Shown here in pieces: positions 49,530-58,966 of a DNA stretch of 64,000 nt (position 1 is its first letter; each line of letters begins with the position of its first letter). The notes beneath the pieces were generated by a model that worked only from the letters and a program-made list of their open reading frames with translations, ran no database searches and was not told where the DNA came from. The stretch is taken from NCBI RefSeq assembly GCF_021284765.1, contig NZ_CP089924.1, positions 948,001 to 1,012,000 of the forward strand, in the 5' to 3' direction. The DNA comes from Lysobacter sp. 5GHs7-4 (lineage in GTDB: Bacteria > Pseudomonadota > Gammaproteobacteria > Xanthomonadales > Xanthomonadaceae). A program made the position numbers and the translations under genes.

Positions 49530-50069
49530 ATGCAGCTTCTGCTGATCCCCCTGGTCGTCGTCGCCCTGGTCCTGCTGTGGGCCTTGCTGTTGCCCTTGGC
49601 GTTGATCCAGCGCTACCGCTACGGCAAGTCGCGCCGGCGCGCGATCGGCTGGGCGATCGCCTTGAACCTGTTCGCGAGTTTCGTCTCGCTGCTGCTGTTC
49701 TTCTTCAGCGCCTGGATCGCCGGCCACTGGATCGCCAACGCCACCGTTTACGCCGCGGTCGGTCTGTGCCTGGGTCTGGCGCTGGGCGTGGTGGGCTTGG
49801 CGCTGACGCGTTTCGAAGCCGAGCCCGGCGGCTTGTACTACACGCCCAATCGCTGGCTGGTGCTGGGCCTGACCCTGGTGGTCGCCGCGCGCCTGGGCTT
49901 CGGCCTTTGGCAGGCCTTGCATCTGTCGGGACAGCACGACGCGCGCGATGTCTGGCTGTCGCGCCAGGGAGGTTTGCTCGCCGTCGGCGGCATGGTGCTG
50001 GGCCACTACCTGAGTTATGCCTGGGGACTGCGTCGCCGCTATCGGCGTACAGCTAGATCCGGGCCATGA
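49530..50069 (+). CDS. Multi-span membrane protein, unknown
   Basis: A 179-residue membrane protein with five hydrophobic helices; short basic loop 'RYRYGKSRRRA' after helix 1 sets the cytosolic side. The helix pattern resembles DUF1453/CcdC-like proteins, but no diagnostic motif is seen. It stands between an alcohol dehydrogenase and an EamA exporter; no clear operon. Confidence 0.7.
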   Translation: MQLLLIPLVVVALVLLWALLLPLALIQRYRYGKSRRRAIGWAIALNLFASFVSLLLFFFSAWIAGHWIANATVYAAVGLCLGLALGVVGLALTRFEAEPGGLYYTPNRWLVLGLTLVVAARLGFGLWQALHLSGQHDARDVWLSRQGGLLAVGGMVLGHYLSYAWGLRRRYRRTARSGP

Positions 50070-50169
50070 CGCCGTGCGCGATTGCCGGCAAGATGGGCCA
50101 TCGCCTCCCCCCGGCCGTAGACATGACACCCACTTTCCACCCGACCGCGCCGACGCGCGGCGGCGCCGC

Positions 50170-51054
50170 ATGAGCGCCGATCGCAAGCGTCAGACCCGCG
50201 CGGCCTTGTTCATGCTGGCCGCGGTCGGCCTGTTCGCGACCATGGACGCCGGCCTCAAGCTGCTGGCCGCCCACTACCCGCCGTTCCAGGTCGCCTCCCT
50301 GCGCGGCGCGGCCTCGCTGCCGTTCGTGCTGGCCTGGGCTTTGGCGACCGCGGGCCCGGCCGCGCTGATGCGCATACGCTGGCCCTTGCATCTGCTGCGC
50401 GGCGTGCTGGGCGTCGGCATGATGGCCGCGTTCGTGTACGCGCTGCGCACGCTGCCGCTGTCGACCGCGTATTCGATCTTCTTCGTCGCACCGTTGCTGA
50501 TCACCGCGATGTCGGTGCCGCTGCTGGGCGAACGTGTCGGGCCGCGCCGCTGGATCGCGATCGCGGTCGGTCTGATCGGCGTGCTGGTGCTGCTGCGACC
50601 CACCGGCGAGGGCATGCTGAGCCTGGCCGCATTGGCGGTGTTGGGCGCCGCGTTGGCTTATGCGGTCAGCGCGATCACCGTGCGCCTGCTCGCGCGCACC
50701 GACAGCACCCAGGCGATGATGGTCTGGCTGATGGCGATGATCGCAGTCGGTGCCGGCGCGCTGGCCTGGCCGGACTGGGTCGCGATCCGCGGCGCGGACC
50801 TGTGGCTGATCCTGGGCGTGGGCATCGCCGGCGGCCTCGGTCAGTACGCGATCACCGAGGCCTTCCGCCTCGGCGAGGCCTCGTCGATCGCGCCGCTGGA
50901 ATACACCGCGCTGGTGTGGGGCGTGCTGCTGGACCTCAGCTTGTGGGGCGTGCTGCCCGACGCAATCACCTGGGTCGGCGCGGCGATCATCGTCGCCAGC
51001 GGCCTGTACCTGCTGCGCCGCGAACGCGTGCACGCCGAGTCCGAACACCCCTGA
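50170..51054 (+). CDS. EamA/DMT-family exporter
   Basis: A 294-residue membrane protein from ATG 50170 with ten helices in two EamA repeats. Strings: 'FATMDAGLKLLAAHYPPFQVASLRGAASL', cut, 'LPLSTAYSIFFVAPLLITAMSVPLLGERV', cut, 'ITEAFRLGEASSIAPLEYTALVWGVLLD', cut. The conserved 'GER' and 'EYTALVW' are usual for this family (RarD/S-adenosylmethionine uptake-like subgroup). Substrate unknown. Confidence 0.9.
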   Translation: MSADRKRQTRAALFMLAAVGLFATMDAGLKLLAAHYPPFQVASLRGAASLPFVLAWALATAGPAALMRIRWPLHLLRGVLGVGMMAAFVYALRTLPLSTAYSIFFVAPLLITAMSVPLLGERVGPRRWIAIAVGLIGVLVLLRPTGEGMLSLAALAVLGAALAYAVSAITVRLLARTDSTQAMMVWLMAMIAVGAGALAWPDWVAIRGADLWLILGVGIAGGLGQYAITEAFRLGEASSIAPLEYTALVWGVLLDLSLWGVLPDAITWVGAAIIVASGLYLLRRERVHAESEHP

Positions 51055-51126
51055 TCGCGGCCGGCGCTGGCCGGACCGGGGGTGCGATCGCGTTTGCCTG
51101 TCTGTCTCCACATACAGGCAGGTTAG

Positions 51127-52005
51127 ATGAAAACGTTCAGGACGAACTCTCTCACCGGCAAGCGCGTCGCGACCGCGCTGCTGCTCACCGGCGCAGTCGC
51201 CGCGGCCACGGTCTGGGCCTATCAGCGCCCCGTCGATCAGGTCGTACTGGAACCGGTCAAGCAAGGCGCAGACATCCCCGCCGGCAGTCGCCAACGCAAG
51301 CTCTCGCTCAGCGCCGCCAAGGCCATCGCGCCGATCTCCGGCCTGCCCATTTCCGCCGCCGCGGTCACCGACGAGGACGTCGGCGACAGCGATTCGTTCG
51401 GCCGCAATCTGCGTTGGCTGGGGCTGGCCGACATGTCGGTGGAGCTCACCGATACCTGCCCGGGCAGCGATCCGGATGCCGGCTGCCAAGTGCTCAATCC
51501 GGCGCCGGCCTTCACCTCGTTCGCGTTCGAGGACCTGGGCCACATCACCCTGCCAGGCAAGTCCACCCAGTCGCTGCTGTGCTACTGGTTCTCGCCGGTG
51601 GTGACGGTGCGTTACGCCAATCCGACCGCGAACCAGGTGCTGGCGCGGCTGCGCTACTCGCCCACGCTGACCGTCGAGAATCCGGTGCTGGCCACGCCGG
51701 GCCTGATCGACCCGACCACCGGATTGCCGTTCAACGGCAAGCTGCTGACCGGCATGACTTCGTCGGAACTGTTCGAGGTGCCGCTGGCGCCGGGCGTGGC
51801 CTTCACCGAGCGCACGCGCGACTCGGCGGTATGCATCGCCGGCTTCATCAGCCGCAAGTCGCTGGCCGACACCTACGGTCTGAGCGACGCGCAGATCAAG
51901 GAGTTCTTCAAGAAGCCGACCACGGTGCGCATGAACATCAGCGGCAGCGCGCAGTACGTGGAGTCGGCCACGATGTACTTCGGCCTGCGCATCATCGGCG
52001 ACTGA
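51127..52005 (+). CDS. Exported protein of unknown function
   Basis: A 292-residue protein with an N-terminal hydrophobic helix ('VATALLLTGAVAAATVWAY') preceded by Lys/Arg, either a signal peptide or anchor. The rest is soluble; two Cys pairs ('TDTCPGSDPDAGCQV' and later 'LLCYWF', 'AVCIAGF') could form disulfides, consistent with periplasmic location. No family recognised. Starts 72 bp after the exporter, with no obvious terminator between. Confidence 0.7.
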   Translation: MKTFRTNSLTGKRVATALLLTGAVAAATVWAYQRPVDQVVLEPVKQGADIPAGSRQRKLSLSAAKAIAPISGLPISAAAVTDEDVGDSDSFGRNLRWLGLADMSVELTDTCPGSDPDAGCQVLNPAPAFTSFAFEDLGHITLPGKSTQSLLCYWFSPVVTVRYANPTANQVLARLRYSPTLTVENPVLATPGLIDPTTGLPFNGKLLTGMTSSELFEVPLAPGVAFTERTRDSAVCIAGFISRKSLADTYGLSDAQIKEFFKKPTTVRMNISGSAQYVESATMYFGLRIIGD

Positions 52006-52093
52006 GGCGCTGTTCAATGGCGGCGGGCGCGGGGATGGGGGGCGCGCCCGCCGCCAGCTTCACTCCGGCGCGGGAGAGGGGTACGGTAGCGCC

Positions 52094-52543
52094 ATGGTGA
52101 GCAGCGCCGCCCCGACCGTATCCGCCTATCTGGCCGCGCTGGCGCCCGAACGACGCGCCGTGGTCGCGGCGGTGCGCGATCTGGTCAACGCGCATCTGCC
52201 GGACGGCTATGTCGAGGAGATGGCCTTCGGCATGATCGGCTGGAACATTCCGCTGGCGCGCTATCCCAAGACCTACAACAAGCAGCCGCTGAGCTACGCG
52301 GCGCTGGCCGCGCAGAAGAACGGCTACTCGCTGTACCTCAACTGCGTCTACGCTGATTCCGAGCGCGACACGCGCTTGCGCGCGGCGTACGCGCGCGCGG
52401 GCCGCAAGCTGGACATGGGCAAGAGCTGCCTGCGCTTCAAGTCCCTGGACGATCTGCTGCAGGACGAGATCGCCGCGATCGTGGCGTCGACGTCGGTGGA
52501 GCAGTACATCGCGATGTACGAGGCCAGTCGCACGCCGGGTTGA
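52094..52543 (+). CDS. DUF1801 domain protein
   Basis: A 149-residue cytosolic protein. DUF1801 pattern: 'VSAYLAALAPERRAVVAAVRDLV', cut, 'EEMAFGMIGWNIPLARYP', 'LSYAALAAQKNGYSLYL' and 'MGKSCLRFKSLDDL'. Similar small proteins share the fold of frataxin-like or YdhG-type stress proteins; function unknown. Stand-alone gene followed by a dispersed repeat. Confidence 0.88.
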   Translation: MVSSAAPTVSAYLAALAPERRAVVAAVRDLVNAHLPDGYVEEMAFGMIGWNIPLARYPKTYNKQPLSYAALAAQKNGYSLYLNCVYADSERDTRLRAAYARAGRKLDMGKSCLRFKSLDDLLQDEIAAIVASTSVEQYIAMYEASRTPG

Positions 52544-52552
52544 GGGCTGAGA

Positions 52553-52682
52553 AGCAAATCCCCCTCAATCCCCCCTTTTTTACAGGGGGTGGCCAAGGCA
52601 GCAACCTTCGTGCGCCCCGAGCTAGCGCGACGAGTTCCTCCCTTTGAAAAAGGGGGGGCTAGGGGGGATTTGCTCTTGCTCC
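52553..52682. repeat. Dispersed intergenic repeat, copy 3 (CCCCTTTTTCAAAGGGG class)
   Basis: 'GCAAATCCCCCTCAATCCCC' with CCCTTTTTTACAGGG hairpin (central CAAA changed to ACA), ~55 bp middle, 'CCCTTTGAAAAAGGGGGGG', and 'GGGGGATTTGCTCTTGCTCC' at the right end. Between the convergent DUF1801 and amidohydrolase genes. Confidence 0.8.
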
Positions 52683-52689
52683 AAACCCC

Positions 52690-54000
52690 TTACTGCCCCA
52701 CCACCACCTCGCCGCCCTTCATCACGAACACCGGCTGCGCGTCCAGCGCGTGGATGTCGGCCAGCGGATCGCCGGCGACCGCCACCAGGTCCGCATAGCG
52801 CCCGGCCTCGACGCTGCCGACCTTGTCCGACCAGCCCAGCAGCTCGGCCGCGTCCGAGGTGGCCGCGCGCAGCGCCTGCATCGGCGTCATGCCCCACTCG
52901 ACCATCTTCGGAAACTGCTTGCGGTTGTCGCCGTGCGGGTACACGCCCGCGTCCGTGCCGTAGCCCAGGCGCACGCCCGCGCGCACGGCGCGGCGGAAGC
53001 TCTCGCGCTGGGTGCGGCCGACCAGTTTTTCCTTGTCGATCATCTGCTGCGGAAAGCCCAGGCGCGAGTACTCGGCCAGGATGTAGTCGTCGTTGTAGAC
53101 GTCCATGACCAGCCAGGTGCCCTTCTGCTTGGCCAGGCGCAGGCCCTCGTCGTCGATGAAGCTGGCGTGCTCCACCGAGTCCACGCCGGCCAGGATCGCC
53201 ATGCGGATCGCTTCGGCGCCATGCGCATGCGCGGCCACGCGTTTGCCCCAGCGGTGGGCCTCGTCGACGATCGCGTTCATTTCTTCCTGGGTGTACTGCG
53301 GCGCACCCACCGACGCCTCGGCGCTGAGCACGCCGGCGCCGGCCATGAACTTGATCACTTCGGCGCCGTGCTTGACGTTGTCGCGCACCTTGGCGCGCAC
53401 CGCTTCGACGCCGTCGGCGACGCCGGTGGCGTTGTGGAATTCCAGATACGGGGAGAAACCGGTATTGCCGTCGATATGGCCGCCGGTGGCGCCGATCGCC
53501 AGGCCCGAGGCCAGGATGCGCGGGCCCTGCAGCTTGCGGTGCTCGATCGCGCGCGCCAGGGCGACGTCGATGTACTCGCCCGAGCCCAGATTGCGCACCG
53601 TGGTGAAGCCCGCATGCAGGGTGCGCTGCGCGTACAGGTGAGCGGTCACTGCGTCGTCGATCGGACTGCGCTTGAGGATGTCCTCGAAATAGTTGCCGGT
53701 GCCACTGGTGGGGTCGCCGGTGATGTGCACGTGCAGGTCGATGAAGCCCGGCAGCAGCGTGGCCGTGCCCAGGTCGATCAGCTGCGCGCCGGCCGGCGCC
53801 TCGCCGCCGGCCGACACGCCGACGATCTTGTCGCCCTCGATCAGCACCAGCGGCCGCTCGATCACGCGCTGATGCGCGGTGTCGACCAGGCGCGCGGCGC
53901 GCAGCGCGATGCGCTTGGGCGTGGCGGCGCCTTCGTCCGCGCGCGCGGCGGTGCCGGGCAGCGCGAGCAGCAGCAGGGCAAGCAGGACGGGCAGACGCAT
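52690..54000 (-). CDS. Exported amidohydrolase-family metal hydrolase (Xaa-Pro dipeptidase-like)
   Basis: A 436-residue protein with signal peptide ('LPVLLALLLLALPGTAARA'). Amidohydrolase features: 'DLHVHITG' (HxH) near residue 90, 'GAEVIKFMAGAG' with the carboxylated Lys near residue 200, 'VAAHAHGAEAIRMAI' (His) and 'VDSVEHASFIDDEG' (His), 'LGYGTDAGVYPHGDN' (Asp). This set matches the periplasmic Xaa-Pro dipeptidase / imidazolonepropionase-like subgroup of the amidohydrolase superfamily, expanded in Xanthomonas. All metal ligands are present. Confidence 0.92.
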   Translation of the reverse strand: MRLPVLLALLLLALPGTAARADEGAATPKRIALRAARLVDTAHQRVIERPLVLIEGDKIVGVSAGGEAPAGAQLIDLGTATLLPGFIDLHVHITGDPTSGTGNYFEDILKRSPIDDAVTAHLYAQRTLHAGFTTVRNLGSGEYIDVALARAIEHRKLQGPRILASGLAIGATGGHIDGNTGFSPYLEFHNATGVADGVEAVRAKVRDNVKHGAEVIKFMAGAGVLSAEASVGAPQYTQEEMNAIVDEAHRWGKRVAAHAHGAEAIRMAILAGVDSVEHASFIDDEGLRLAKQKGTWLVMDVYNDDYILAEYSRLGFPQQMIDKEKLVGRTQRESFRRAVRAGVRLGYGTDAGVYPHGDNRKQFPKMVEWGMTPMQALRAATSDAAELLGWSDKVGSVEAGRYADLVAVAGDPLADIHALDAQPVFVMKGGEVVVGQ

Positions 54001-54104
54001 GGGCGGCACTCGCGGCAGGGGCGGAAGCGCCGAGTGTAGCCACGCCCGCGCGGGCGCAGCAGTGCAGGGCGTCGCGGTTGCGGGTCGCGCGGCGGAGGCT
54101 GGCA

Positions 54105-54136
54105 CAAAAAAAGCGGGCCCCGTCGCCGGGGCCCGC
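54105..54136 (-). terminator. Terminator of the ompW-like gene
   Basis: Minus strand: 10-bp stem GCGGGCCCCG/CGGGGCCCGC with a 4-nt loop, followed by eight T. Textbook form, 28 bp past the stop. Confidence 0.92.
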
Positions 54137-54164
54137 CGTTCTTGGCTGCGATGCGGCGCGCGGC

Positions 54165-54809
54165 TTAGAAGCGCGCGCCCAGGCCCACGCCCAGGATCAC
54201 CGGGTTCAGCTCGGCCTCGCCGACTTTGACGCCGTTGACGCGGGCGTCCGACTTGCCCTGCAGGTAGCGCACGTCGGCGCGCGCGAACCAAGTCGGGTTG
54301 ATGTTGAGGTCGACGCCGGCGGTGGCCATCGCGCCCTTGGCGGTTTCCACGCCGATGCGCTGGCCGGCCAGCGCGCCGGTCGGTTCGGCCTTCTCGCCGC
54401 TGTAGTTGGACTCGTAATAGCCCAGGCCCACGAACGGGCGCACGATCTTGTCCGGCGCGCCGAAGTGGTACTGGCCGCTCACCGCGTACGGCTGCGCGTC
54501 GACGCTGCCGGCCTTGGCGCCGTTGAGGTTGACGCGGTGACCGAACTTGTCGGCCGCGCCCCAGGCTTCGACCGCGATGTTGTCGGTGATGTAGTAGCTG
54601 GCGCTCAGGGTGGCCGCGCCGTCGCCGTCGGCCTGCGCGCGCGCGCCGGCGATGGACGGGTTCTTGGTCGGCTCGGACAGCGCGTAGCCGCCGACGACGG
54701 CGAAGCGCTTGCCCGCGGCGGTGCCGGTGTCGGCGTCCTGGGCGAAGGCGGCCGGGGCAACGGCCAGGGTGCCCAGCAGGGCGAGGGTCAAATGACGAAA
54801 ACGCATCAT
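54165..54809 (-). CDS. OmpW-like outer-membrane protein
   Basis: A 214-residue protein; AGGAG 8 nt before ATG 54809. Signal peptide 'RHLTLALLGTLAVAPAAFA', then an eight-strand barrel: 'NIAVEAWGAADKFGH', 'IVRPFVGLGYYESNYS', 'LNINPTWFARADVRYL', and a terminal 'LGVGLGARF' with the C-terminal Phe recognised by BamA. OmpW-type barrels carry small hydrophobic molecules. Slightly atypical: the periplasmic-side conserved 'LP' is not evident. Single gene with its own terminator. Confidence 0.88.
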   Translation of the reverse strand: MMRFRHLTLALLGTLAVAPAAFAQDADTGTAAGKRFAVVGGYALSEPTKNPSIAGARAQADGDGAATLSASYYITDNIAVEAWGAADKFGHRVNLNGAKAGSVDAQPYAVSGQYHFGAPDKIVRPFVGLGYYESNYSGEKAEPTGALAGQRIGVETAKGAMATAGVDLNINPTWFARADVRYLQGKSDARVNGVKVGEAELNPVILGVGLGARF

Positions 54810-55352
54810 GGCGTGGACTCCTGTGTTCTTGTATGTGAGTGCCTTGGGGGAGGCGTGCGCAGGCTAGGCCGGTGCGCATGAACGGTGCTTGCCGCGCGAG
54901 CGCGCCGGACGGAACTTTCGCGTTCGATTTCGCGCCGCGTCGGTGCGTGCGCGGAGCACCGCGGTTATGAACCGGGCTTGAAAACAGCCTCAGTCGACGA
55001 TGCGTTTAGCTGAACCAGTGCGTCGGAAGGCGCCGCGCGCTACGCACGCGTAGGCGCACAGACCGCGTCGTAGCGCGCGCCGTATGGTGCGAGGCGTGCG
55101 AAACGCGAGCCTGAATTTTTGCGGAAGCGCGGACCGTACGGTGCGCCACGCGCGAACGGTTCTTCGCAAACCGCTCGAAACCCGGCCCACCCGCGGCCTG
55201 CAACCGGCGATGAACGAACACCCGCAAACGCCGATCCCGGCGTCGTCGCCCGCGCCGGCTTCGCCATGACGAAGGTCACGCTCCCCACCGGCAGGGGACG
55301 CGGCCTGTGCGGCGCGGCATGATGCGCGCATCCCGTCACATGGAGTCAGACG
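54810..55352. other. Long intergenic region
   Basis: About 540 bp without a supportable gene between divergent ompW-like and DUF2884 genes. It contains two loosely similar stretches, 'CCGTATGGTGCG' near 55080 and 'CCGTACGGTGCG' near 55133, each followed by a CGCG-rich segment. Short open frames here are Arg/Pro-rich and differ on both strands, so I take them as chance. Both promoters must be here; none is clear. Confidence 0.4.
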
Positions 55353-56144
55353 ATGTCATCCGCCCCGATCCGTACCGGCCGCCGCCTCGCGCCCCGCCTG
55401 CTGGCGTCGGCCGTGCTCGCCCTGAGCTGCGGCGCCGCCGCGGCCGCCGACGTCCATGTCGAGTGCAACGTCGAAAGCGACTACGAGCTGACCCTCAACG
55501 AGCGCAGTGTGATCTTCACCCGCGACAGCGGCACGCCCAAGGCGATCGTGATGCGTCAGGGCCGGCTGTTCGTCGACGACAAGTGGCTCAGCCTGAGCGC
55601 GGCCGACAGCCGCCGCATCGCCGACTTCGAAACCCAGACCCGCGCCGCCATGCCCGAGGCCCAGCGTATCGGCCGCGAGGCCGCCGAGATCGCCTTCACC
55701 GCCCTGGGCGAGGTCGCGGCCGGCTTCAGCAGCGACCCCAAAGCCGCGCGGGCCAAGCTGGACAAGGCGCGCGCGCAGATCGACGCGCGCCTGGCGCGTT
55801 CGGTGACGCCCACCCATTTCAACGGCAACGACCTGGGCGACGGCATCGGCGAGGCCGTGGCCGAGGTGATCCCCAGCCTGATCGGCGACATCGTCGGCGG
55901 CGCCATCGGCGCGGCCTTCAGCGGCGACGAGACCCGGCTCAAGCGCCTGGAGAACCTGGACGCGCAGATCGAAGCCAAGATCGAGCCGCGCGCCGACGCG
56001 CTGGAAGCGCGCGCCGAGGGCCTGTGCCGGCGCATGGAGGCCCTGGACGGGATCGACAACGCGCTGGAACTGCGCGTGGACGGCAAGCCGTTGAATCTGA
56101 TGACCGCCAAGGTCGGCAAGCGCACGGACGCGGACAAGAAGTAA
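55353..56144 (+). CDS. DUF2884 (YggN-like) exported protein
   Basis: A 263-residue protein with a signal peptide ('LLASAVLALSCGAAAAA'). DUF2884 pattern: 'NVESDYELTLNERSVIFTRDSG', cut, 'GRLFVDDKWLSLSAAD', 'IADFETQTRAAMPEAQRIG' and 'MEALDGIDNALELRV'. The family is periplasmic with no known function. Ends 200 bp before aceF. Confidence 0.88.
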   Translation: MSSAPIRTGRRLAPRLLASAVLALSCGAAAAADVHVECNVESDYELTLNERSVIFTRDSGTPKAIVMRQGRLFVDDKWLSLSAADSRRIADFETQTRAAMPEAQRIGREAAEIAFTALGEVAAGFSSDPKAARAKLDKARAQIDARLARSVTPTHFNGNDLGDGIGEAVAEVIPSLIGDIVGGAIGAAFSGDETRLKRLENLDAQIEAKIEPRADALEARAEGLCRRMEALDGIDNALELRVDGKPLNLMTAKVGKRTDADKK

Positions 56145-56345
56145 CAAGACGTAAGCGTCGCCGGCCGCAAGGGCGTCGGGGCCCGGCCTTCAGGCCCGGC
56201 CGCCCGGCCATCGCGCCGCTGCGCCGGCCGCGGCCCGCCGGCGCCAGTACCCGCCCGTACGCGCGTACAGCCAAAGGCTGCGGTTGGCGTGGCTGGCTTC
56301 AGCAGCCACAATAGGGTTTTCGCGCATTTGCGGAGCCCCACGATC

Positions 56346-57752
56346 ATGGCTGAGCTGAAGGAAGCACGCGTCCCCGACATCGGCGACTACGACGGCGTCC
56401 CCGTCATCGAACTGCTGGTCGCGGTCGGCGACACGGTGCAGCAGGACCAGGGACTGGTCACGCTGGAATCCGACAAGGCGACCATGGAAGTCCCGGCGCC
56501 GTTCGCCGGCATCGTGCGCGAGCTCAAGGTCAAGATCGGCGACAACCTGGCCGAAGGCAGCGTGGTGGCCCTGATCGAACCGGCCGAAGCCGCCGCGCCC
56601 GCGCAGGCCGAAGCGCCTAAGGCCGAGGCGCCCGCCGCCGCGCCCGCCCCGGCAGCGCCCGCGCCTGCCGCGCCGGCGGCACCCGCCGCGCCCGCCGCGG
56701 CAGCGCCGGCCGCCGCCGCGGCCCCGGTCGCCCTGGCCGGCGCCACCGCCGGCAGCGATCCCGAAGCGATGCCGCCGCGCACCCCGCCGGTCGCCTTCAC
56801 CGCCGACGAGCTGCTGCCCGACAAGGTGCCCTACGCCAGCCCGGCCGTGCGCCTGTTCGCGCGCGAGCTCGGCGTGGACCTGGCGCGCGTCGCCGGCAGC
56901 GCCCGCGGCGGCCGCATCTCCAAGGAAGACGTGCAGTCCTTCGTCAAGGGCGTGATGCAGGGCGGTGGCGGCACGCCGGCCGCGGCCGGCGCCGCGCCCG
57001 CGCTGGGCGCCGGCCTCAACCTGCTGCCCTGGCCCAAGGTCGACTTCAGCAAGTTCGGCGAAACCGAAACCAAGCCGCTGTCGCGCATCCAGAAGCTGTC
57101 CGGCGCCAACCTGGCGCGCAACTGGGCGATGATCCCGCACGTCACCCAGCACGACGACGCCGACATCACCGACCTGGAAGCGCTGCGCGTGGCGCTCAAC
57201 AAGGAAAACGAAAAGGCCGGCATCAAGCTGACCATGCTCGCGTTCCTGATGAAGGCCAGCGTCGCCGCGCTGCAGAAATTCCCCACCTTCAACGCCTCGC
57301 TCGACGCCTCGGGCGAGAACCTCACGTTGAAGAAGTACTTCCACATCGGCTTCGCCGCCGACACCCCGAACGGCCTGGTCGTGCCGGTGGTGCGCGACTG
57401 CGACCAGAAGGGCGTGCTGCAGATCGCGCGCGAGACCGGCGAACTGGCCGCCAAAGCGCGCGAAGGCAAGCTCGGTCCGGCCGACATGAGCGGCGGCTGC
57501 TTCTCGATCAGCTCGCTGGGCGGTATCGGCGGCACCGCGTTCACCCCGATCGTCAACGCGCCGGAAGTCGCGATCCTGGGCGTGTCGAAGTCGGCGACCA
57601 AGCCGGTCTGGGACGGCAAGCAGTTCGCGCCGCGCCTGGTGCTGCCGCTGTCGCTGTCCTACGACCACCGCGTCATCGACGGCGCCGCCGCCGCGCGCTT
57701 CACCGCGTATCTGGCCCAGCTGCTGGCCGATATGCGGCGCGTGCTGCTGTAA
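56346..57752 (+). CDS. aceF: Pyruvate dehydrogenase E2, dihydrolipoamide acetyltransferase
   Basis: A 468-residue core subunit of the pyruvate dehydrogenase complex. One lipoyl domain with Lys44 in 'ESDKATM'; Ala/Pro linker at ~85-135; E3/E1-binding domain 'YASPAVRLFARELGVDLARVAGSARGGRI', cut, at ~165-195; catalytic domain from ~240 with 'SYDHRVIDGA' near the end (catalytic His). Start at ATG 56346 fits the lipoyl N-terminus. E. coli AceF has three lipoyl domains; here there is one, and a further one sits on E3. E1 (aceE) is not in the window. Confidence 0.95.
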   Translation: MAELKEARVPDIGDYDGVPVIELLVAVGDTVQQDQGLVTLESDKATMEVPAPFAGIVRELKVKIGDNLAEGSVVALIEPAEAAAPAQAEAPKAEAPAAAPAPAAPAPAAPAAPAAPAAAAPAAAAAPVALAGATAGSDPEAMPPRTPPVAFTADELLPDKVPYASPAVRLFARELGVDLARVAGSARGGRISKEDVQSFVKGVMQGGGGTPAAAGAAPALGAGLNLLPWPKVDFSKFGETETKPLSRIQKLSGANLARNWAMIPHVTQHDDADITDLEALRVALNKENEKAGIKLTMLAFLMKASVAALQKFPTFNASLDASGENLTLKKYFHIGFAADTPNGLVVPVVRDCDQKGVLQIARETGELAAKAREGKLGPADMSGGCFSISSLGGIGGTAFTPIVNAPEVAILGVSKSATKPVWDGKQFAPRLVLPLSLSYDHRVIDGAAAARFTAYLAQLLADMRRVLL

Positions 57753-57774
57753 GCCGGCGGCGTCGGGCGCGACC

Positions 57775-58254
57775 ATGCCGAACCGGCTACGCCAGTGCGC
57801 GATCGGGCTGCTGCTCGCCGGCAGCCTGTGGTCGGCCATGGCCCAGGCCGCCGCGGCCACGCCGCCGCGCTCGCTGCAGGCCACGCTGGACGCGCATCTG
57901 GCCGCGATCAACGCGCGCGATCTCGACGCATTGCTGGCCACGGTTACCCGTGGCGAGCGTCTTACCCTGATCCTGCCCAACGGTCAGGTGCTCGACACGC
58001 GCGAGCAATTCCGCGCGTTGCACGTGGACTGGTTCGCCGAACGGGACTGGCGCATGCGGTTCGAAATCCGCTCGTTGCGCGAACTGGGCGACGTAGGCGT
58101 CGCCCTGGTGAAGTACGAATCGCAGGCGCTGCAAGCCGACGGCAGTTTTCAAACCCGCCGCAACGCCTGGCTCAGCCTGGTGTTCGCCAAGGAGGCCGAC
58201 GGCTGGCGTCTGGTGTACGACCAGAACACCGTAATTCCCCCGGCTACGCCATGA
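57775..58254 (+). CDS. Exported SnoaL/NTF2-like protein
   Basis: A 159-residue protein with a signal peptide ('AIGLLLAGSLWSAMAQAAAA'). Mature part has the cone-shaped fold pattern: 'LQATLDAHLAAINARDLDALLATV', cut, and a late 'LSLVFAKEADGWRLVYDQNTV', cut, typical of DUF4440/SnoaL-like proteins. No active-site residues can be named. Placed 22 bp after aceF and 22 bp before the next gene, inside the aceF-lpdA run. Confidence 0.75.
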   Translation: MPNRLRQCAIGLLLAGSLWSAMAQAAAATPPRSLQATLDAHLAAINARDLDALLATVTRGERLTLILPNGQVLDTREQFRALHVDWFAERDWRMRFEIRSLRELGDVGVALVKYESQALQADGSFQTRRNAWLSLVFAKEADGWRLVYDQNTVIPPATP

Positions 58255-58276
58255 ACATAGGATCCCGACAGGCCCC

Positions 58277-58966
58277 ATGAGCGATTTCCGCGCGTTTTCC
58301 GTTTCCGCCTCGACCCTCGCGGTCGCCGCGCTGCTGCTGGCCGCGCCCGTTGCGCATGCCGCCGACGAGTGCAAACCCGAACTCGGCCGCGGCTGGCCGC
58401 CGGCGACGGAGAACCACGGCAACGCCGTCGAGGGCCTGTTCGCGGCCGGCGCCAAGCCCAGCCTGAGCCTGACCACCCTGCCGCGCTACAGCCCCGAGAG
58501 CGGCCTGCTGCTGGTGCCGGGGGATGGCGATGGCGACTGGCGTCTGCGCTACGCCGAAGCCGACGACCGCGTCGCCGCCTGGAGCGGCGGCGCGCTGCGC
58601 ATGCGCATCGACCAGGAACCCGAAGTCGCCGATGTGCCGATGCCGGCCGCGCTGGCCAAGCGCCTGGTCGCCGACTGGCGCCGCGCGCTGACCGCGACGG
58701 TGCCGGAGGATCGCCCCGCTGGATTCCACGATGCCGACACGCTGCTGTTCATGGTCGACGGCATGCGCGTGAGCGGATTGTTGCCGGAGTGCGGCGCGGG
58801 CGAACTGCTGATGCAGCAGAGCGAATTGCTGATCAAGGCGACCGACGACGGCGACGAGCGGCGTGCGCGCCGCTGGAACGAACTGACGGCGCAACTGGAC
58901 GAACTGGAAAAATGGCTGGCCGGCAATGCTGCCGGCGGCGCGGGAGCAGGCAATGGCAACGATTGA
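58277..58966 (+). CDS. Exported protein of unknown function within the aceF-lpdA run
   Basis: A 229-residue protein with a signal peptide ('STLAVAALLLAAPVAHA'). Mature part is soluble with a few Cys ('DECKPELGRGW', 'PECGAGELL') and helices at the end ('WNELTAQLDELEKWL'). No family recognised. The last 14 bp overlap the start of lpdA, so translation is coupled; why an exported protein is coupled to a cytosolic dehydrogenase subunit is not evident. Confidence 0.7.
   Translation: MSDFRAFSVSASTLAVAALLLAAPVAHAADECKPELGRGWPPATENHGNAVEGLFAAGAKPSLSLTTLPRYSPESGLLLVPGDGDGDWRLRYAEADDRVAAWSGGALRMRIDQEPEVADVPMPAALAKRLVADWRRALTATVPEDRPAGFHDADTLLFMVDGMRVSGLLPECGAGELLMQQSELLIKATDDGDERRARRWNELTAQLDELEKWLAGNAAGGAGAGNGND

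Noticed and set aside
54990..55340. Several 60-110-codon frames on both strands before the DUF2884 gene
   Set aside because: They overlap each other, lack ribosome sites and encode Arg/Pro-rich sequence.
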